DNA of 64,000 nucleotides. Source: Nitrosococcus watsonii C-113. Lineage in GTDB: Bacteria; Pseudomonadota; Gammaproteobacteria; Nitrosococcales; Nitrosococcaceae. Numbering within the stretch: the stretch's first letter is position 1; every line of letters starts with the position of its first letter. The translations under genes were made by a program, and so were the position numbers. The DNA is taken from the NCBI RefSeq assembly GCF_000143085.1, contig NC_014315.1, positions 2,448,001 through 2,512,000 on the forward strand. Direction: 5' to 3'. Below, in pieces: positions 1 to 11,384 of the stretch. The notes beneath the pieces are model-generated. The model ran no database searches and was not told the DNA's origin. It saw only the letters and a list, made by a program, of their open reading frames with translations.

Positions 1-1095
1 ACGGTATCAGGTTTAGAAGTAGAAACAGCGAAAACTGAGACGGAGGCCCTGGTGGAGCGCTTCTCTAAGGCAGGGCATACTCTCATTATTCCCGTGGCCA
101 TTGGCCCCAAAGCAACCCCCCACATGTCCCTGGAAGCCTCGCTAGCGCGGGATTATGGCCGCAACGGGGCACGCGTCGCCAAGAGTCTCATGCCTCACCC
201 GGCAGTGCGCACCTGGCTCCAGCGAATGGTGAATGCCCATGTTCCCGTAACGGAAGAAACCCTTGGCATCATTATCATGCCCCACGGCGCCACCGCGCCT
301 TATAATGACGGTATCATCGCTGCCATGCCAAGCATGGTGGAGCGTTACCCAACAGCCTTCGCCTTCGGCATGGCAAGCTCTTTTACTATCGCCCAAGCGG
401 TAAAAGAGTTGGAAAACGCAGGCGTGCGCCACGGGGTCTTCTTACGCCTCTACGCCTTGCCACGCCATCTGCGCGAGGCCAGCGACTATATTCTTGGACT
501 CCGTTTGACGCCACCAACCCACAACCATGGCGGAATACCTGAGCGCGTGCATACCTCCATCAGCTTTGTCACCACCGGCGGCTATCAGACCGATCCTCTA
601 ATCTCGGAAATTCTTAAAGACCGGGTTTTAGAGGTAAGCCAGAATCCTCCGCAAGAAAGCGTTCTTCTTCTCTCCCACGGCGGCAGAAGTGATGAAACGA
701 ATGCGGCCGATCTTGCCCTCATTACTGACCATAACATCGCTGCCATCAAAGCTGCGCTCCCGTCCCCCTTCCGTGACATCCGCGCTATGTCCCTACGAGA
801 GGACTGGCCCGATAAGCGGGCCAAAGCGGTACGCGAAATCCGCGCTTTTATCGAACAGGCCAATAAAGGAGAAGGCCGGGCCATCGTCGTTTCCAACCGG
901 CTTTATGGCTCTGGACCCTATGCCACCCATTTAGATGGCCTGGAGTATGTCATGAACGGGCAAGGCTTGATCCCTCATTCCAACTTCACCCGCTGGGTAG
1001 AAAAAAGCCTGCGGAAAAGCATCGCCACACTCAAAGCTGGCGCTCAAAGACAATCAACCGACATTGCAGCAAGCCACCCCAGCCTTTCCCATTGA
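1..1095 (+). CDS. CbiX-like sirohydrochlorin chelatase family protein, 5' end cut by window
   Basis: The frame is open to base 1 with no stop, so the gene starts upstream of the window; the GTG at 52 is only an internal codon. About 364 codons are visible. Two similar half-motifs are seen, IIIMPHGATAPYND in the first third and LLLSHGGRSDETN in the second half, which looks like the duplicated chelatase fold of long CbiX proteins; the histidines would be the metal-binding residues. Family members insert Co or Fe into sirohydrochlorin on the way to cobalamin or siroheme. The BtuFDC-type importer about 20 kb away fits a cobalamin link, but this is not proof. It could equally be a related chelatase of unknown metal. 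It stands alone on the plus strand and is convergent with truD. Confidence 0.7.
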   Translation, partial: TVSGLEVETAKTETEALVERFSKAGHTLIIPVAIGPKATPHMSLEASLARDYGRNGARVAKSLMPHPAVRTWLQRMVNAHVPVTEETLGIIIMPHGATAPYNDGIIAAMPSMVERYPTAFAFGMASSFTIAQAVKELENAGVRHGVFLRLYALPRHLREASDYILGLRLTPPTHNHGGIPERVHTSISFVTTGGYQTDPLISEILKDRVLEVSQNPPQESVLLLSHGGRSDETNAADLALITDHNIAAIKAALPSPFRDIRAMSLREDWPDKRAKAVREIRAFIEQANKGEGRAIVVSNRLYGSGPYATHLDGLEYVMNGQGLIPHSNFTRWVEKSLRKSIATLKAGAQRQSTDIAASHPSLSH

Positions 1096-1121
1096 AAGAA
1101 GCTTTTCCCTTTTGGCTTCTT
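1096..1121 (+). terminator. Candidate stem-loop after the CbiX-like gene
   Basis: AAGAAGC (1096-1102) pairs with GCTTCTT (1115-1121) around a 12-base loop, directly at the stop codon of the chelatase gene. There is no clear U-tract after it, so the terminator role is tentative. Confidence 0.35.
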
Positions 1122-1325
1122 GGCAAAAGTCTTGAAGTATTAGAGAGGGGGTGGTTGGAGGCAGGGGATAGGGAAATCCCCGCACCGATTCGCTTTTGGC
1201 GAATCGAGACATCCGAAAGATGCTCCCAGGAGCGCGCCAGAGAGGATGCGCATCAAATCCTTTTTTCGGGGAGAAAAAACGGATTTGCAGAACAACTACT
1301 CTCTCGCCTCCCATTGTCCCCTATT
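1122..1325. other. Structured non-coding stretch between two convergent genes
   Basis: No credible gene is seen. Several stem-loops follow one another: CGATTCGC (1186-1193) with GCGAATCG (1199-1206); GCTC (1222-1225) with GAGC (1230-1233); and a long stem of 1254-1267 with 1273-1287 (14 pairs, one bulged C at 1280, loop GGGGA). The last could end transcription of truD from the minus strand, but it lacks a U-tract. The series may be an intergenic repeat or a folded RNA. Confidence 0.5.
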
Positions 1326-2399
1326 TTATTCATCTAAAAGGAAAGACTGTCCCACCGCCTCTTGGGTCCTGACCACTTCCCGCAATACGGTGGTGGCATA
1401 AGCCCCAGCGGGTAAACGAAAATGAAGCTGCAAGCTATCCGTAGCAGGAAAAGACCATTCCAAATCGGCTACCATTAAACGCAAACTACGGCGCTCTTGC
1501 TTTAAACCTGCCTGCTCCAGACCTTCCCGCCATAATGCGTAATCCGCCAATACCTCTTCCTCAAGAGCCCTGCTCATCCTCTTAGTGAGAGATTCCCCTC
1601 GCCCCCATAAAGGGCCGCTAGGATGGCAGTCGAAGCGCCTCACCCGGGCTTGCAAGGCTTCATCTATGCTCTCCGCTACAAAAAAGCCATGGCTGCCATC
1701 CAGGATAAGCGCCTCGCCTGGAAGTGGTTGCTGCCAATTAGCCGCCTGAACGCGCTCCGACAAAACCCTATTAAATAAAAAAGCACGTGCTGCCGAGAGC
1801 AGCAGTCCCCGTAAATAACGCTCCCTGGGTGGTTTGCCCCCACTAAACCAGCGCTGCGCTTGAGCCAGATTCTGGCCCCCCCGGCCAAAACGCTGCGGCC
1901 CGAAGTAATTGGGAATCCCGGTGGCTTTAATCTGTGCTAGGCGGTCACAAACGACCTCCCGATTGCCCTGGAAACGGCGCAAGGTCAACAGAAAACGATT
2001 TCCCCTGAGGGCGCCTCGCTGCAATTTTCGGGAATGGCGGATCACCTTAAGCACTTGAACCGCCACAGACTCTAGCGCTGTAGCCCAGGCTGGCTCTTTT
2101 TTTCCGCTCAAATTAACACTAAACCATTGAGTGGTCAGGGCATGACGATCCTTTAACCCTGCGTAACCCACATCTACTGGCCGCACCCCGGCCATGCGGG
2201 CAAGCTGGCGCGCCAACCAGACAGTATTAGTGTTACGTTTACAAAGTAAAAGCCAGACATGCTCCCCCTCCCCAGAGAGAGCGAAGGGAAGTTCTTCCAC
2301 CACCTGGAAGTCTTCTGGACGGCACCGGAGCAGGGCGGTTGCCAAAGGCGGATCTCCGCCATAGGCAAGCACTTGCTGCCCAGCCTCATCCGCCTCCAT
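1326..2399 (-). CDS. truD: tRNA pseudouridine(13) synthase TruD
   Basis: TruD makes pseudouridine at position 13 of tRNA-Glu. The 357-residue protein has the family's catalytic motif GLKDRHA with Asp84, an N-terminal RPEDFQV element and the NYFGPQRFG motif near residue 160. Length is normal for the family. Its ATG shares one base with the ispF stop (TAATG), so translation is probably coupled. It is the last gene of the minus-strand run that begins at dnaE, the usual gammaproteobacterial position after ispD-ispF. The surE/pcm genes that often follow are absent; a convergent gene lies there instead. Confidence 0.96.
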   Translation of the reverse strand: MEADEAGQQVLAYGGDPPLATALLRCRPEDFQVVEELPFALSGEGEHVWLLLCKRNTNTVWLARQLARMAGVRPVDVGYAGLKDRHALTTQWFSVNLSGKKEPAWATALESVAVQVLKVIRHSRKLQRGALRGNRFLLTLRRFQGNREVVCDRLAQIKATGIPNYFGPQRFGRGGQNLAQAQRWFSGGKPPRERYLRGLLLSAARAFLFNRVLSERVQAANWQQPLPGEALILDGSHGFFVAESIDEALQARVRRFDCHPSGPLWGRGESLTKRMSRALEEEVLADYALWREGLEQAGLKQERRSLRLMVADLEWSFPATDSLQLHFRLPAGAYATTVLREVVRTQEAVGQSFLLDE

Positions 2400-2875
2400 T
2401 ATTTTTCTTCCAGCAATAATACTACCGCATGGGCCGCGATACCTTCCTCCCGCCCAATGGAGCCCATTCTTTCCGTAGTAGTCGCCTTAATATTGAAACG
2501 CTGCAGAGGTAATCCAAGCACAAGAGCCAGGGTTTCACGCATGGCTGGAAGATAAGGGGCCAACTTGGGAACCTGCGCTATAATCGTCATATCCCCGTTA
2601 CTTACCTTAAACCCGTGTTCCTTCAGCAAGACCATCACCCGATGAAGCAATGTTTGGCTGTCCGCATTCTTAAACTCAGCGCTAGTGTCCGGAAAATGGC
2701 GCCCGATATCGCCCAAAGCCGCACCGCCCAATAAAGCATCGCACAGGGCGTGAATTACCACATCACCATCAGAATGGGCGATTAAACCTTGCTCATGGGG
2801 AATCTCTACACCCCCCAAAACCAACTTTCCCGTCGAACCAAAGCGATGGGCGTCAAAACCATGCCCAATTCTCAT
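2399..2875 (-). CDS. ispF: 2-C-methyl-D-erythritol 2,4-cyclodiphosphate synthase
   Basis: IspF closes the cyclodiphosphate ring in the MEP isoprenoid pathway. The 158-residue protein begins [13 protein letters not shown], with metal ligands Asp8 and His10, followed by [17 protein letters not shown]. The C-terminal [19 protein letters not shown] motif is complete. Its ATG overlaps the ispD stop by four bases (ATGA) and its stop overlaps the truD start by one base, so ispD, ispF and truD form a coupled trio. The pathway's dxr gene is also in this window at 52065. Confidence 0.97.
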   Translation of the reverse strand: MRIGHGFDAHRFGSTGKLVLGGVEIPHEQGLIAHSDGDVVIHALCDALLGGAALGDIGRHFPDTSAEFKNADSQTLLHRVMVLLKEHGFKVSNGDMTIIAQVPKLAPYLPAMRETLALVLGLPLQRFNIKATTTERMGSIGREEGIAAHAVVLLLEEK

Positions 2876-3576
2876 TCTCCACGCTCCTGCCGTTTCAAAA
2901 AGACCTCCGCCTGGGCCAAATCCTGGGGGTGGGTAATCTTGATATTATCCGAATATCCTTCTATCAGCCGGGGGGAAAATCCAGCCCACTCCATTGCGCT
3001 AGCCTCGTCGGTCACTTGCACACCAGCGGCAATCGCTTCCCGTAAGGATTGATAGAGCTTTGCAAGGGGAAACATCTGGGGCGTCATAGCCCGCCACAAC
3101 CCTTTCCGATCAACTGTTTCCAGCACGGTTCCTCCTGCATCGGCGCGCTTGACGGTATCGCTGATGGGCAACGCCAATAATCCTCCCACGGGATGATCGT
3201 GGAGAGTCTCTATCAAGCGGTCAATATCTTCTTTCCGCAGGCAAGGCCGGGCCGCATCATGCACCAGAATCCAATCCTTAGTCGCCGCTAAGGACATCAA
3301 AGCCTCCAATCCATTGCAGACTGAATGACATCGTTCCGCACCACCTGCCACCCTTATAATACGCTCATTATCCTGGAAAAGGCGTCCGGACCACCACCTA
3401 TCTTCGGAAGAGACGGCTACCACAACTGCCTGAATACGGGGATGCTGCAACAGCCTGGCCAGAGTATGCTCAATGACCGTCTTGCCCCTAAGGGGAAGAT
3501 ATTGCTTGGGAATATCGGCCTCCATGCGCTTCCCTACCCCGGCAGCCGGCACCACCGCCCAATAGCTGGAACTCAT
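2872..3576 (-). CDS. ispD: 2-C-methyl-D-erythritol 4-phosphate cytidylyltransferase
   Basis: IspD joins CTP to methylerythritol phosphate in the MEP pathway. The nucleotide-binding motif [11 protein letters not shown] with the downstream PKQYL lies at the N terminus, and LVHDAARPC is in the middle; 234 residues is the normal size. The ATG overlaps the ftsB stop (ATGA) and the stop overlaps the ispF start, so the ftsB-ispD-ispF-truD genes are translationally chained. CTP for the reaction would come from pyrG in the same run. Confidence 0.97.
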   Translation of the reverse strand: MSSSYWAVVPAAGVGKRMEADIPKQYLPLRGKTVIEHTLARLLQHPRIQAVVVAVSSEDRWWSGRLFQDNERIIRVAGGAERCHSVCNGLEALMSLAATKDWILVHDAARPCLRKEDIDRLIETLHDHPVGGLLALPISDTVKRADAGGTVLETVDRKGLWRAMTPQMFPLAKLYQSLREAIAAGVQVTDEASAMEWAGFSPRLIEGYSDNIKITHPQDLAQAEVFLKRQERGE

Positions 3577-3848
3577 GGTTCTTCGACAACTTGAAAGAAG
3601 GTTTCCCCTTGTTTAATCATGCCTAGCCCGCTTCGTGCCCGTTCCTCCAGAGCATCAAGACCACTTTTTAAATCCTGGACTTCTGCTTTTAGAACCTGAT
3701 TACGTTCAATCAAGGTGGCATTCTCATGCCGCTGCTGTTTTATACTACGACTCAACTGCCGCAGTTCCCCCAAACCATCCTTGCTTATCCACAATTGGTA
3801 TTGAAGTGCTAACAACAACACTAATAACAAGCCAACAATGAACTTCAT
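3573..3848 (-). CDS. ftsB: Cell division protein FtsB
   Basis: FtsB is a small bitopic inner-membrane protein of the FtsQ-FtsB-FtsL divisome subcomplex. This 91-residue protein has one membrane segment near residues 3-20, then a heptad-rich coiled coil (about 28-70). The tail [19 protein letters not shown] is typical of the family, where the RxxLGMIxxGE stretch contacts FtsQ. It sits between eno and ispD, its standard place in gammaproteobacteria. Confidence 0.95.
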   Translation of the reverse strand: MKFIVGLLLVLLLALQYQLWISKDGLGELRQLSRSIKQQRHENATLIERNQVLKAEVQDLKSGLDALEERARSGLGMIKQGETFFQVVEEP

Positions 3849-3869
3849 GGGACATAGATAGGCTTTTCG

Positions 3870-5174
<1,305 letters not shown>

Positions 5175-5178
5175 TCAT

Positions 5179-6015
5179 TTAGCGGTATTCCGCTTCGAGA
5201 AAACCATCCGTTTTCACCGTCTTATCGATGGTGCTTAAAGTCTCCAATAATTTTTCCATCGCCCCTAACGGCCAGGCATTAGGACCATCGCTTAAGGCCC
5301 GCTCCGGATCTGGATGGGTTTCCATAAACACTCCTGCCACCCCCGCCGCCACAGCCGCACGGGCAAGTACCGGCACCCATTCCCGCTGCCCGCCAGAACA
5401 TCCTCCTTTTCCTCCGGGTTGCTGAACGGAATGAGTGGCGTCAAAAACTACAGGGCAGCCCGTATCCCGCATAACTGCTAGACTGCGCATGTCCGAAACC
5501 AGGGTATTGTAGCCAAATGAAACACCTCGCTCACAGACCATAATTTGCTGATTGCCAACCGCCCTGGCTTTTTCCACTACATGCTTCATATCCCAAGGGG
5601 CCAAAAACTGCCCTTTTTTGATGTTGACGGGCCGTCCCTGGCGGGCAACGTTCTGAATGAAATTGGTCTGCCGGCAGAGAAAAGCTGGAGTCTGCAACAC
5701 ATCCACGACTGCTGCGACCTCCTGTAACGGCGTATCCTCATGAACATCAGTCAACACCGGTACCCTAAGGGTTGCTTTAACCTTCTCCAAAATACCCAAA
5801 CCCGCTTCCATGCCAAGCCCACGAAAACTTTCCACGGCAGTTCGATTAGCTTTATCAAAGGAGGATTTATAAATAAAGGGAATGTCTAGGCGCTCTGTCA
5901 TTTCCTTCAGTCTGCCGGCCGTATCCAAGGCCAGTTGCTCACTCTCAATCACACAGGGACCTGCAATCAGAAACAAGGCCCGCTCTAAACCCACCTCAAA
6001 CCCGCATAATTCCAT
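5179..6015 (-). CDS. kdsA: 3-deoxy-8-phosphooctulonate (KDO-8-P) synthase
   Basis: KdsA condenses phosphoenolpyruvate with arabinose 5-phosphate, the first committed step to the KDO of lipopolysaccharide. The 278-residue protein carries AGPCVIES near residue 18, [19 protein letters not shown] and [17 protein letters not shown]. Only four bases separate it from the pyrG stop. The order pyrG-kdsA-eno is common in beta- and gammaproteobacteria and supplies CTP, KDO-8-P and phosphoenolpyruvate together. Confidence 0.97.
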   Translation of the reverse strand: MELCGFEVGLERALFLIAGPCVIESEQLALDTAGRLKEMTERLDIPFIYKSSFDKANRTAVESFRGLGMEAGLGILEKVKATLRVPVLTDVHEDTPLQEVAAVVDVLQTPAFLCRQTNFIQNVARQGRPVNIKKGQFLAPWDMKHVVEKARAVGNQQIMVCERGVSFGYNTLVSDMRSLAVMRDTGCPVVFDATHSVQQPGGKGGCSGGQREWVPVLARAAVAAGVAGVFMETHPDPERALSDGPNAWPLGAMEKLLETLSTIDKTVKTDGFLEAEYR

Positions 6016-6019
6016 ACTT

Positions 6020-7687
<1,668 letters not shown>

Positions 7688-7763
7688 TTAAAGATGATGG
7701 GAGTAACTGCAGAACAACTGCATAAACTAACAGAATCCCCACTTTTCCTCAATGCCAGGAATT

Positions 7764-9092
7764 TTAAAGAATCCATTCGATAACGACACCCGCTTCCCCA
7801 GGCGCGGCAGCAAAATCCCCATCAACGCCAATTCCAACTACCAAGGCAAGCTTATCGTCCACATAGACCATCGGAATGCGGCTCCGTTGCCAGGGGGGAA
7901 TCCCCCGCTCTTGGAGAATTTTTTTCAAAGAGCAACGATAACCCCGCTCTACCAAGCGAATACGTTCCCCACCCTGGCGGAAGCGAATGGTCATGGGATT
8001 TTGCTGCAGCCGCATTGCATCCAAACCCAGCCCCCGGGTCCGTTTAGGAACCAATACCCCGCCAACCCCAGCAGGCAACGCCAAAGGCTCGACTCCCTCC
8101 CAAACCAAAACCTCCGCCGCATCATGGGGAGGCAGAGGTTTCTGGGCATATAGGCGGTCGCGGTAACGCCGAACCTCTGTTCCCGGCCAAGCAACCAGAG
8201 GCTGGGCATCCTCGGGAGCAAGCAAGACTTCCTCCAGAATACGCTGTAAATGAATGCTATCAGGAAGAGGCAGTTGCATCTGTTTAAACCAATAGCGCAG
8301 GGAATTGCGCCGCTGGGGCGGCGCTAACGCTTGGAGCGCCTGCACTGAAAGTCCCTGTTTATCGGCGCTAACTGCAACCAGTTCCCGTTGGGCCTGTTGG
8401 TCGAGCAACCAAGCGGCGTCAGCCTGATGAAGCGCGGCCCGAGACAGGGTCCGGCCTAACCCTGGCCAACGCTGCCATAGTAAGGGTAAAATTTTATGGC
8501 GCAGGTAATTACGATCAAACTCGAGATCAAAATTACTGGGATCTTCAACCCAAACCAAACCCTCCTGTTCCGCATAGATCTTTAATTCAGATCGGGAGAA
8601 AGAAAGTAAAGGACGCAGTAATCGGCCCTGCCCAAACGGCGCCGCTTTTGCCATGGCCGCCAACCCAGCAGGTCCTCCCCCTCGCAGAAGTTGCAGCAAG
8701 AGGGTTTCGACTTGATCATCCTGGTGCTGAGCGGTTAGCAGGCATTCTCCACGGGCTATCCGACTCCGAAGCGCGCCATAGCGGGCCTCACGAGCAGCTG
8801 CCTCGGGACTTTCTCCTTTTCTCGGATGGCCATTTACCTTGACCTCCTCATACCCAACCCCTAATGCAGCACAGCTTTCACGGCAATGGAGAGACCATTC
8901 TCCAGAGCGGGGGTGCAGCCCGTGATTTATGTGAATAGCGCTAATAAGGCTTCCCGGCAATTTAGGACCCAACTGCACCAAGCTATAAAGCAGCACTTGA
9001 GAATCCAGCCCGCCGCTATAGGCTACCCGATAACCGCGACAAGAAGATAATTGTTGGAGAATTTCAAGCAAATGGCCGGATGAAAACCCCAT
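7764..9092 (-). CDS. tilS: tRNA(Ile)-lysidine synthase
   Basis: TilS puts lysine on C34 of the AUA-reading tRNA-Ile, changing its decoding from Met to Ile. The ATP pyrophosphatase loop YSGGLDSQVLL is near residue 24, and HPRKGESPEAAARE, TAQHQDDQVETLLLQLLRG and ENxDxxFxRNYLRH-like elements follow. The C-terminal third holds the family's extra domains, ending in a lysidine-synthase tail with LKKILQERGIPPW. The 442-residue length is normal. It lies nine bases after accA on the same strand. Confidence 0.94.
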   Translation of the reverse strand: MGFSSGHLLEILQQLSSCRGYRVAYSGGLDSQVLLYSLVQLGPKLPGSLISAIHINHGLHPRSGEWSLHCRESCAALGVGYEEVKVNGHPRKGESPEAAAREARYGALRSRIARGECLLTAQHQDDQVETLLLQLLRGGGPAGLAAMAKAAPFGQGRLLRPLLSFSRSELKIYAEQEGLVWVEDPSNFDLEFDRNYLRHKILPLLWQRWPGLGRTLSRAALHQADAAWLLDQQAQRELVAVSADKQGLSVQALQALAPPQRRNSLRYWFKQMQLPLPDSIHLQRILEEVLLAPEDAQPLVAWPGTEVRRYRDRLYAQKPLPPHDAAEVLVWEGVEPLALPAGVGGVLVPKRTRGLGLDAMRLQQNPMTIRFRQGGERIRLVERGYRCSLKKILQERGIPPWQRSRIPMVYVDDKLALVVGIGVDGDFAAAPGEAGVVIEWIL

Positions 9093-9101
9093 GTTGAGGG
9101 C

Positions 9102-10058
9102 TTATTCCTGGAATTGGCCATAATGTCTCAGCCGCTGCTGGCGCTGTTCCAATAATTTGTCCACAGGCAGCTCGCTTAAATAATCTAATTGCTCATTTAA
9201 AGCATGCTTAAGCTTCTCCGCCATGGCCTCCAGATTCCGATGGGCGCCCCCTAAAGGCTCATGAATAACACGATCAATGAGATCGAGATCTTTAAGCCGT
9301 TTCGAAGTAACCCCTAAAGTTTCCGCCGCATCTGGCGCTTTATCCGCGCTTTTCCATAAAATAGAAGCGCAGCCCTCAGGGGATATCACAGAATAGATAC
9401 TGTACTCGAGCATGAAGATTCGATCACCTACGCCAATCGCAAGCGCCCCCCCCGAGCCCCCCTCTCCAATCACCGTTGCAATGATCGGAGTCTTTAACCC
9501 TGCCATCACATATAGATTACGGGCAATCGCCTCGCTTTGGCCCCGTTCCTCCGCATCAATACCTGGATAGGCACCCGGAGTATCAATGAAGGTCAACACT
9601 GGCAACTTAAAGCGTTCCGCTAACTGCATTAGCCGCAAAGCCTTACGGTAACCTTCAGGGCGGGGCATACCAAAATTACAGGCCACCTTTTCCTTGGTGC
9701 CCCGGCCTTTCTGATGCCCAATGACGACTACCGGCCTCCCTTCTAAGCGTGCCACCCCTCCCAGAATAGCCTTATCATCAGCAAAACTCCGATCACCATG
9801 GAGTTCCTCAAAACTGGTGAAAAGCTGATGGATATAATCCAGCGTATAGGGACGCTGGGGATGCCGGGCCAATTGCACAATCTGCCAATCGGTAAGAGAG
9901 CCAAAAATTGACTCGGTCAATGTCTTACTTTTAGCTTTGAGACGTTGAATTTCTTCCGAAATATTTAACTTGGCATCATCACCAACAAAGCGTAACTCCT
10001 CAATTTTAGCCTCAAGTTCAGCAATGGGTTGTTCAAAGTCTAGAAAATTCATTTTCAT
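9102..10058 (-). CDS. accA: Acetyl-CoA carboxylase carboxyltransferase subunit alpha
   Basis: AccA pairs with AccD to move the carboxyl group from biotin to acetyl-CoA, making malonyl-CoA for fatty-acid synthesis. Motifs are [16 protein letters not shown] at the N terminus, [49 protein letters not shown] and [13 protein letters not shown] use the ATG at 10058 (318 aa) because it aligns with E. coli AccA (MSLNFLDFEQ) and has GGA seven bases upstream; ATGs at 10070 and 10052 are also in frame. It follows dnaE in many gammaproteobacteria, but here a diguanylate cyclase gene lies between. Confidence 0.95.
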   Translation of the reverse strand: MKMNFLDFEQPIAELEAKIEELRFVGDDAKLNISEEIQRLKAKSKTLTESIFGSLTDWQIVQLARHPQRPYTLDYIHQLFTSFEELHGDRSFADDKAILGGVARLEGRPVVVIGHQKGRGTKEKVACNFGMPRPEGYRKALRLMQLAERFKLPVLTFIDTPGAYPGIDAEERGQSEAIARNLYVMAGLKTPIIATVIGEGGSGGALAIGVGDRIFMLEYSIYSVISPEGCASILWKSADKAPDAAETLGVTSKRLKDLDLIDRVIHEPLGGAHRNLEAMAEKLKHALNEQLDYLSELPVDKLLEQRQQRLRHYGQFQE

Positions 10059-10142
10059 TTTAATTTCCATGGTACGAAGGCACTTAAAAATTGAAAAAAC
10101 GGCAACGTTCCCTGCTTCATACCAATCATCTAGATCAGTTTT

Positions 10143-11126
10143 TTAGATACCGGCCACGGATACTTGATTGCGCCCGGCATGCTTGGATTGATACAGAGCT
10201 TGGTCCGCTACGGAAATAAGTTTAGTAGGCTCATCGCCGCGCTGGGGGATAAGAGTGGCCACCCCTAAGCTGACGGTGACTCGCAAATTATTTTGGGAAG
10301 CATACGAGTGAGGGATTTTCAGAATTTCTACCGCCTGGCGCAAGCTTTCAGCTATATTGCTAGCGCCCTTGCTGCTAGTCTCTGGAAGAATAACAGCAAA
10401 TTCTTCTCCCCCGTAACGGGCAAGCAAGTCATTGGGCCGCTTAAGCACAGAATCCAGCGCTGCCGCCACCCGGCGCAAGCAATTATCGCCAGTCTGATGA
10501 CCATAAATATCGTTATAAACCTTAAAGTTATCAATGTCGATCATGATCAACGAGAGCGCTGTCTTATTGCGCATCGCGCGCTGAAACTCTTGATGAATAG
10601 TCACCTCGAATTGTCGCCGATTAGCGATTCCAGTTAAATCATCAAGTGAGGTTAGCTGGCGTAGTTGCTCATTAGCCATCTCTAGGCGGCGGGTCAAATC
10701 CAATAACTCTTGTTCCCGCTGTTTGCGAACCCCAATTTCCTCCTTTAAACGCAAGGCAGAACGAACCCTCGCCATGAGACTGGCGTTATCAAAAGGTTTA
10801 GTCACATAATCCACGGCACCCGCCTCAAAGGCTGCTTCCAAGCTCCCCTGGTCATCATGGCCGGTCATCATGATGACCGGGATATCTTGCCCCAGAGAGT
10901 GACTTTTTAAACGGCGGCAGGCTTCGATTCCATTAATTCCCGGTAGCTCCACATCCATCAAGATTAGATCGATAGTGGCGGCTGACTCTGTGCCCTGTAT
11001 GCCAAGCCGCTCAAAAGCTGCCGCCGCAGAGTGGGCCACGGATACTTCATAGCCTCCCACTAATTGAAGGCGGAGCGCAAGCAAGCGGGCAAGGTCTTCG
11101 TCATCATCAACCACCAGTATAGGCAT
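10143..11126 (-). CDS. Response regulator with GGDEF diguanylate cyclase domain
   Basis: An N-terminal receiver domain (residues 2-120, phosphoacceptor Asp58 in LILMDVELPG, acidic DDDED at 7-11, Lys110 in YVTKPF) is joined by a coiled-coil-like linker (125-160) to a GGDEF domain. The active-site motif is GGEEF at 239-243, so it should make cyclic di-GMP. An RxxD product-inhibition site (RPND, 230-233) lies five residues before it, as in PleD and WspR. I start at the ATG at 11126 (327 aa); a GTG at 11243 would add 39 residues with no domain. No histidine kinase gene adjoins it. It lies between dnaE and accA, which are usually adjacent. Confidence 0.92.
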   Translation of the reverse strand: MPILVVDDDEDLARLLALRLQLVGGYEVSVAHSAAAAFERLGIQGTESAATIDLILMDVELPGINGIEACRRLKSHSLGQDIPVIMMTGHDDQGSLEAAFEAGAVDYVTKPFDNASLMARVRSALRLKEEIGVRKQREQELLDLTRRLEMANEQLRQLTSLDDLTGIANRRQFEVTIHQEFQRAMRNKTALSLIMIDIDNFKVYNDIYGHQTGDNCLRRVAAALDSVLKRPNDLLARYGGEEFAVILPETSSKGASNIAESLRQAVEILKIPHSYASQNNLRVTVSLGVATLIPQRGDEPTKLISVADQALYQSKHAGRNQVSVAGI

Positions 11127-11384
11127 ATTCGGCGATTTGTCCTGTTCATGGAGCGCTGTTCTCAGAGATCGCCATGATTCTACCTTTGGGTATCTGGAAG
11201 TCTTTGAGTTCTGTTGCAAAATTAAACGAAGTGGTGGTAGCACTAAATATATTAAGAAAGCTCATAGTAGCCTAATTAAAAACAAGCAAAATAAAGACCA
11301 TATTGTGTTAGCAGCGAAACCTCTGGGTTAGCCCAAAAAAAGCAGGGAATTTTGTCGCTAAAAACAGACATTTTTAGGAATAAG

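Noticed and set aside
10071-10142. Possible terminator between the diguanylate cyclase and accA (GGGAACGTTGCC then GTTTTTTC on the minus strand)
   Set aside because: The arms leave no proper loop and contain a mismatch; it looks like a palindrome followed by a T-run and is too weak to call.
11244-11384. GGGTTAGCCC hairpin near 11330 as a dnaE terminator
   Set aside because: Three-pair stem and wrong orientation of the T-run for the minus strand.
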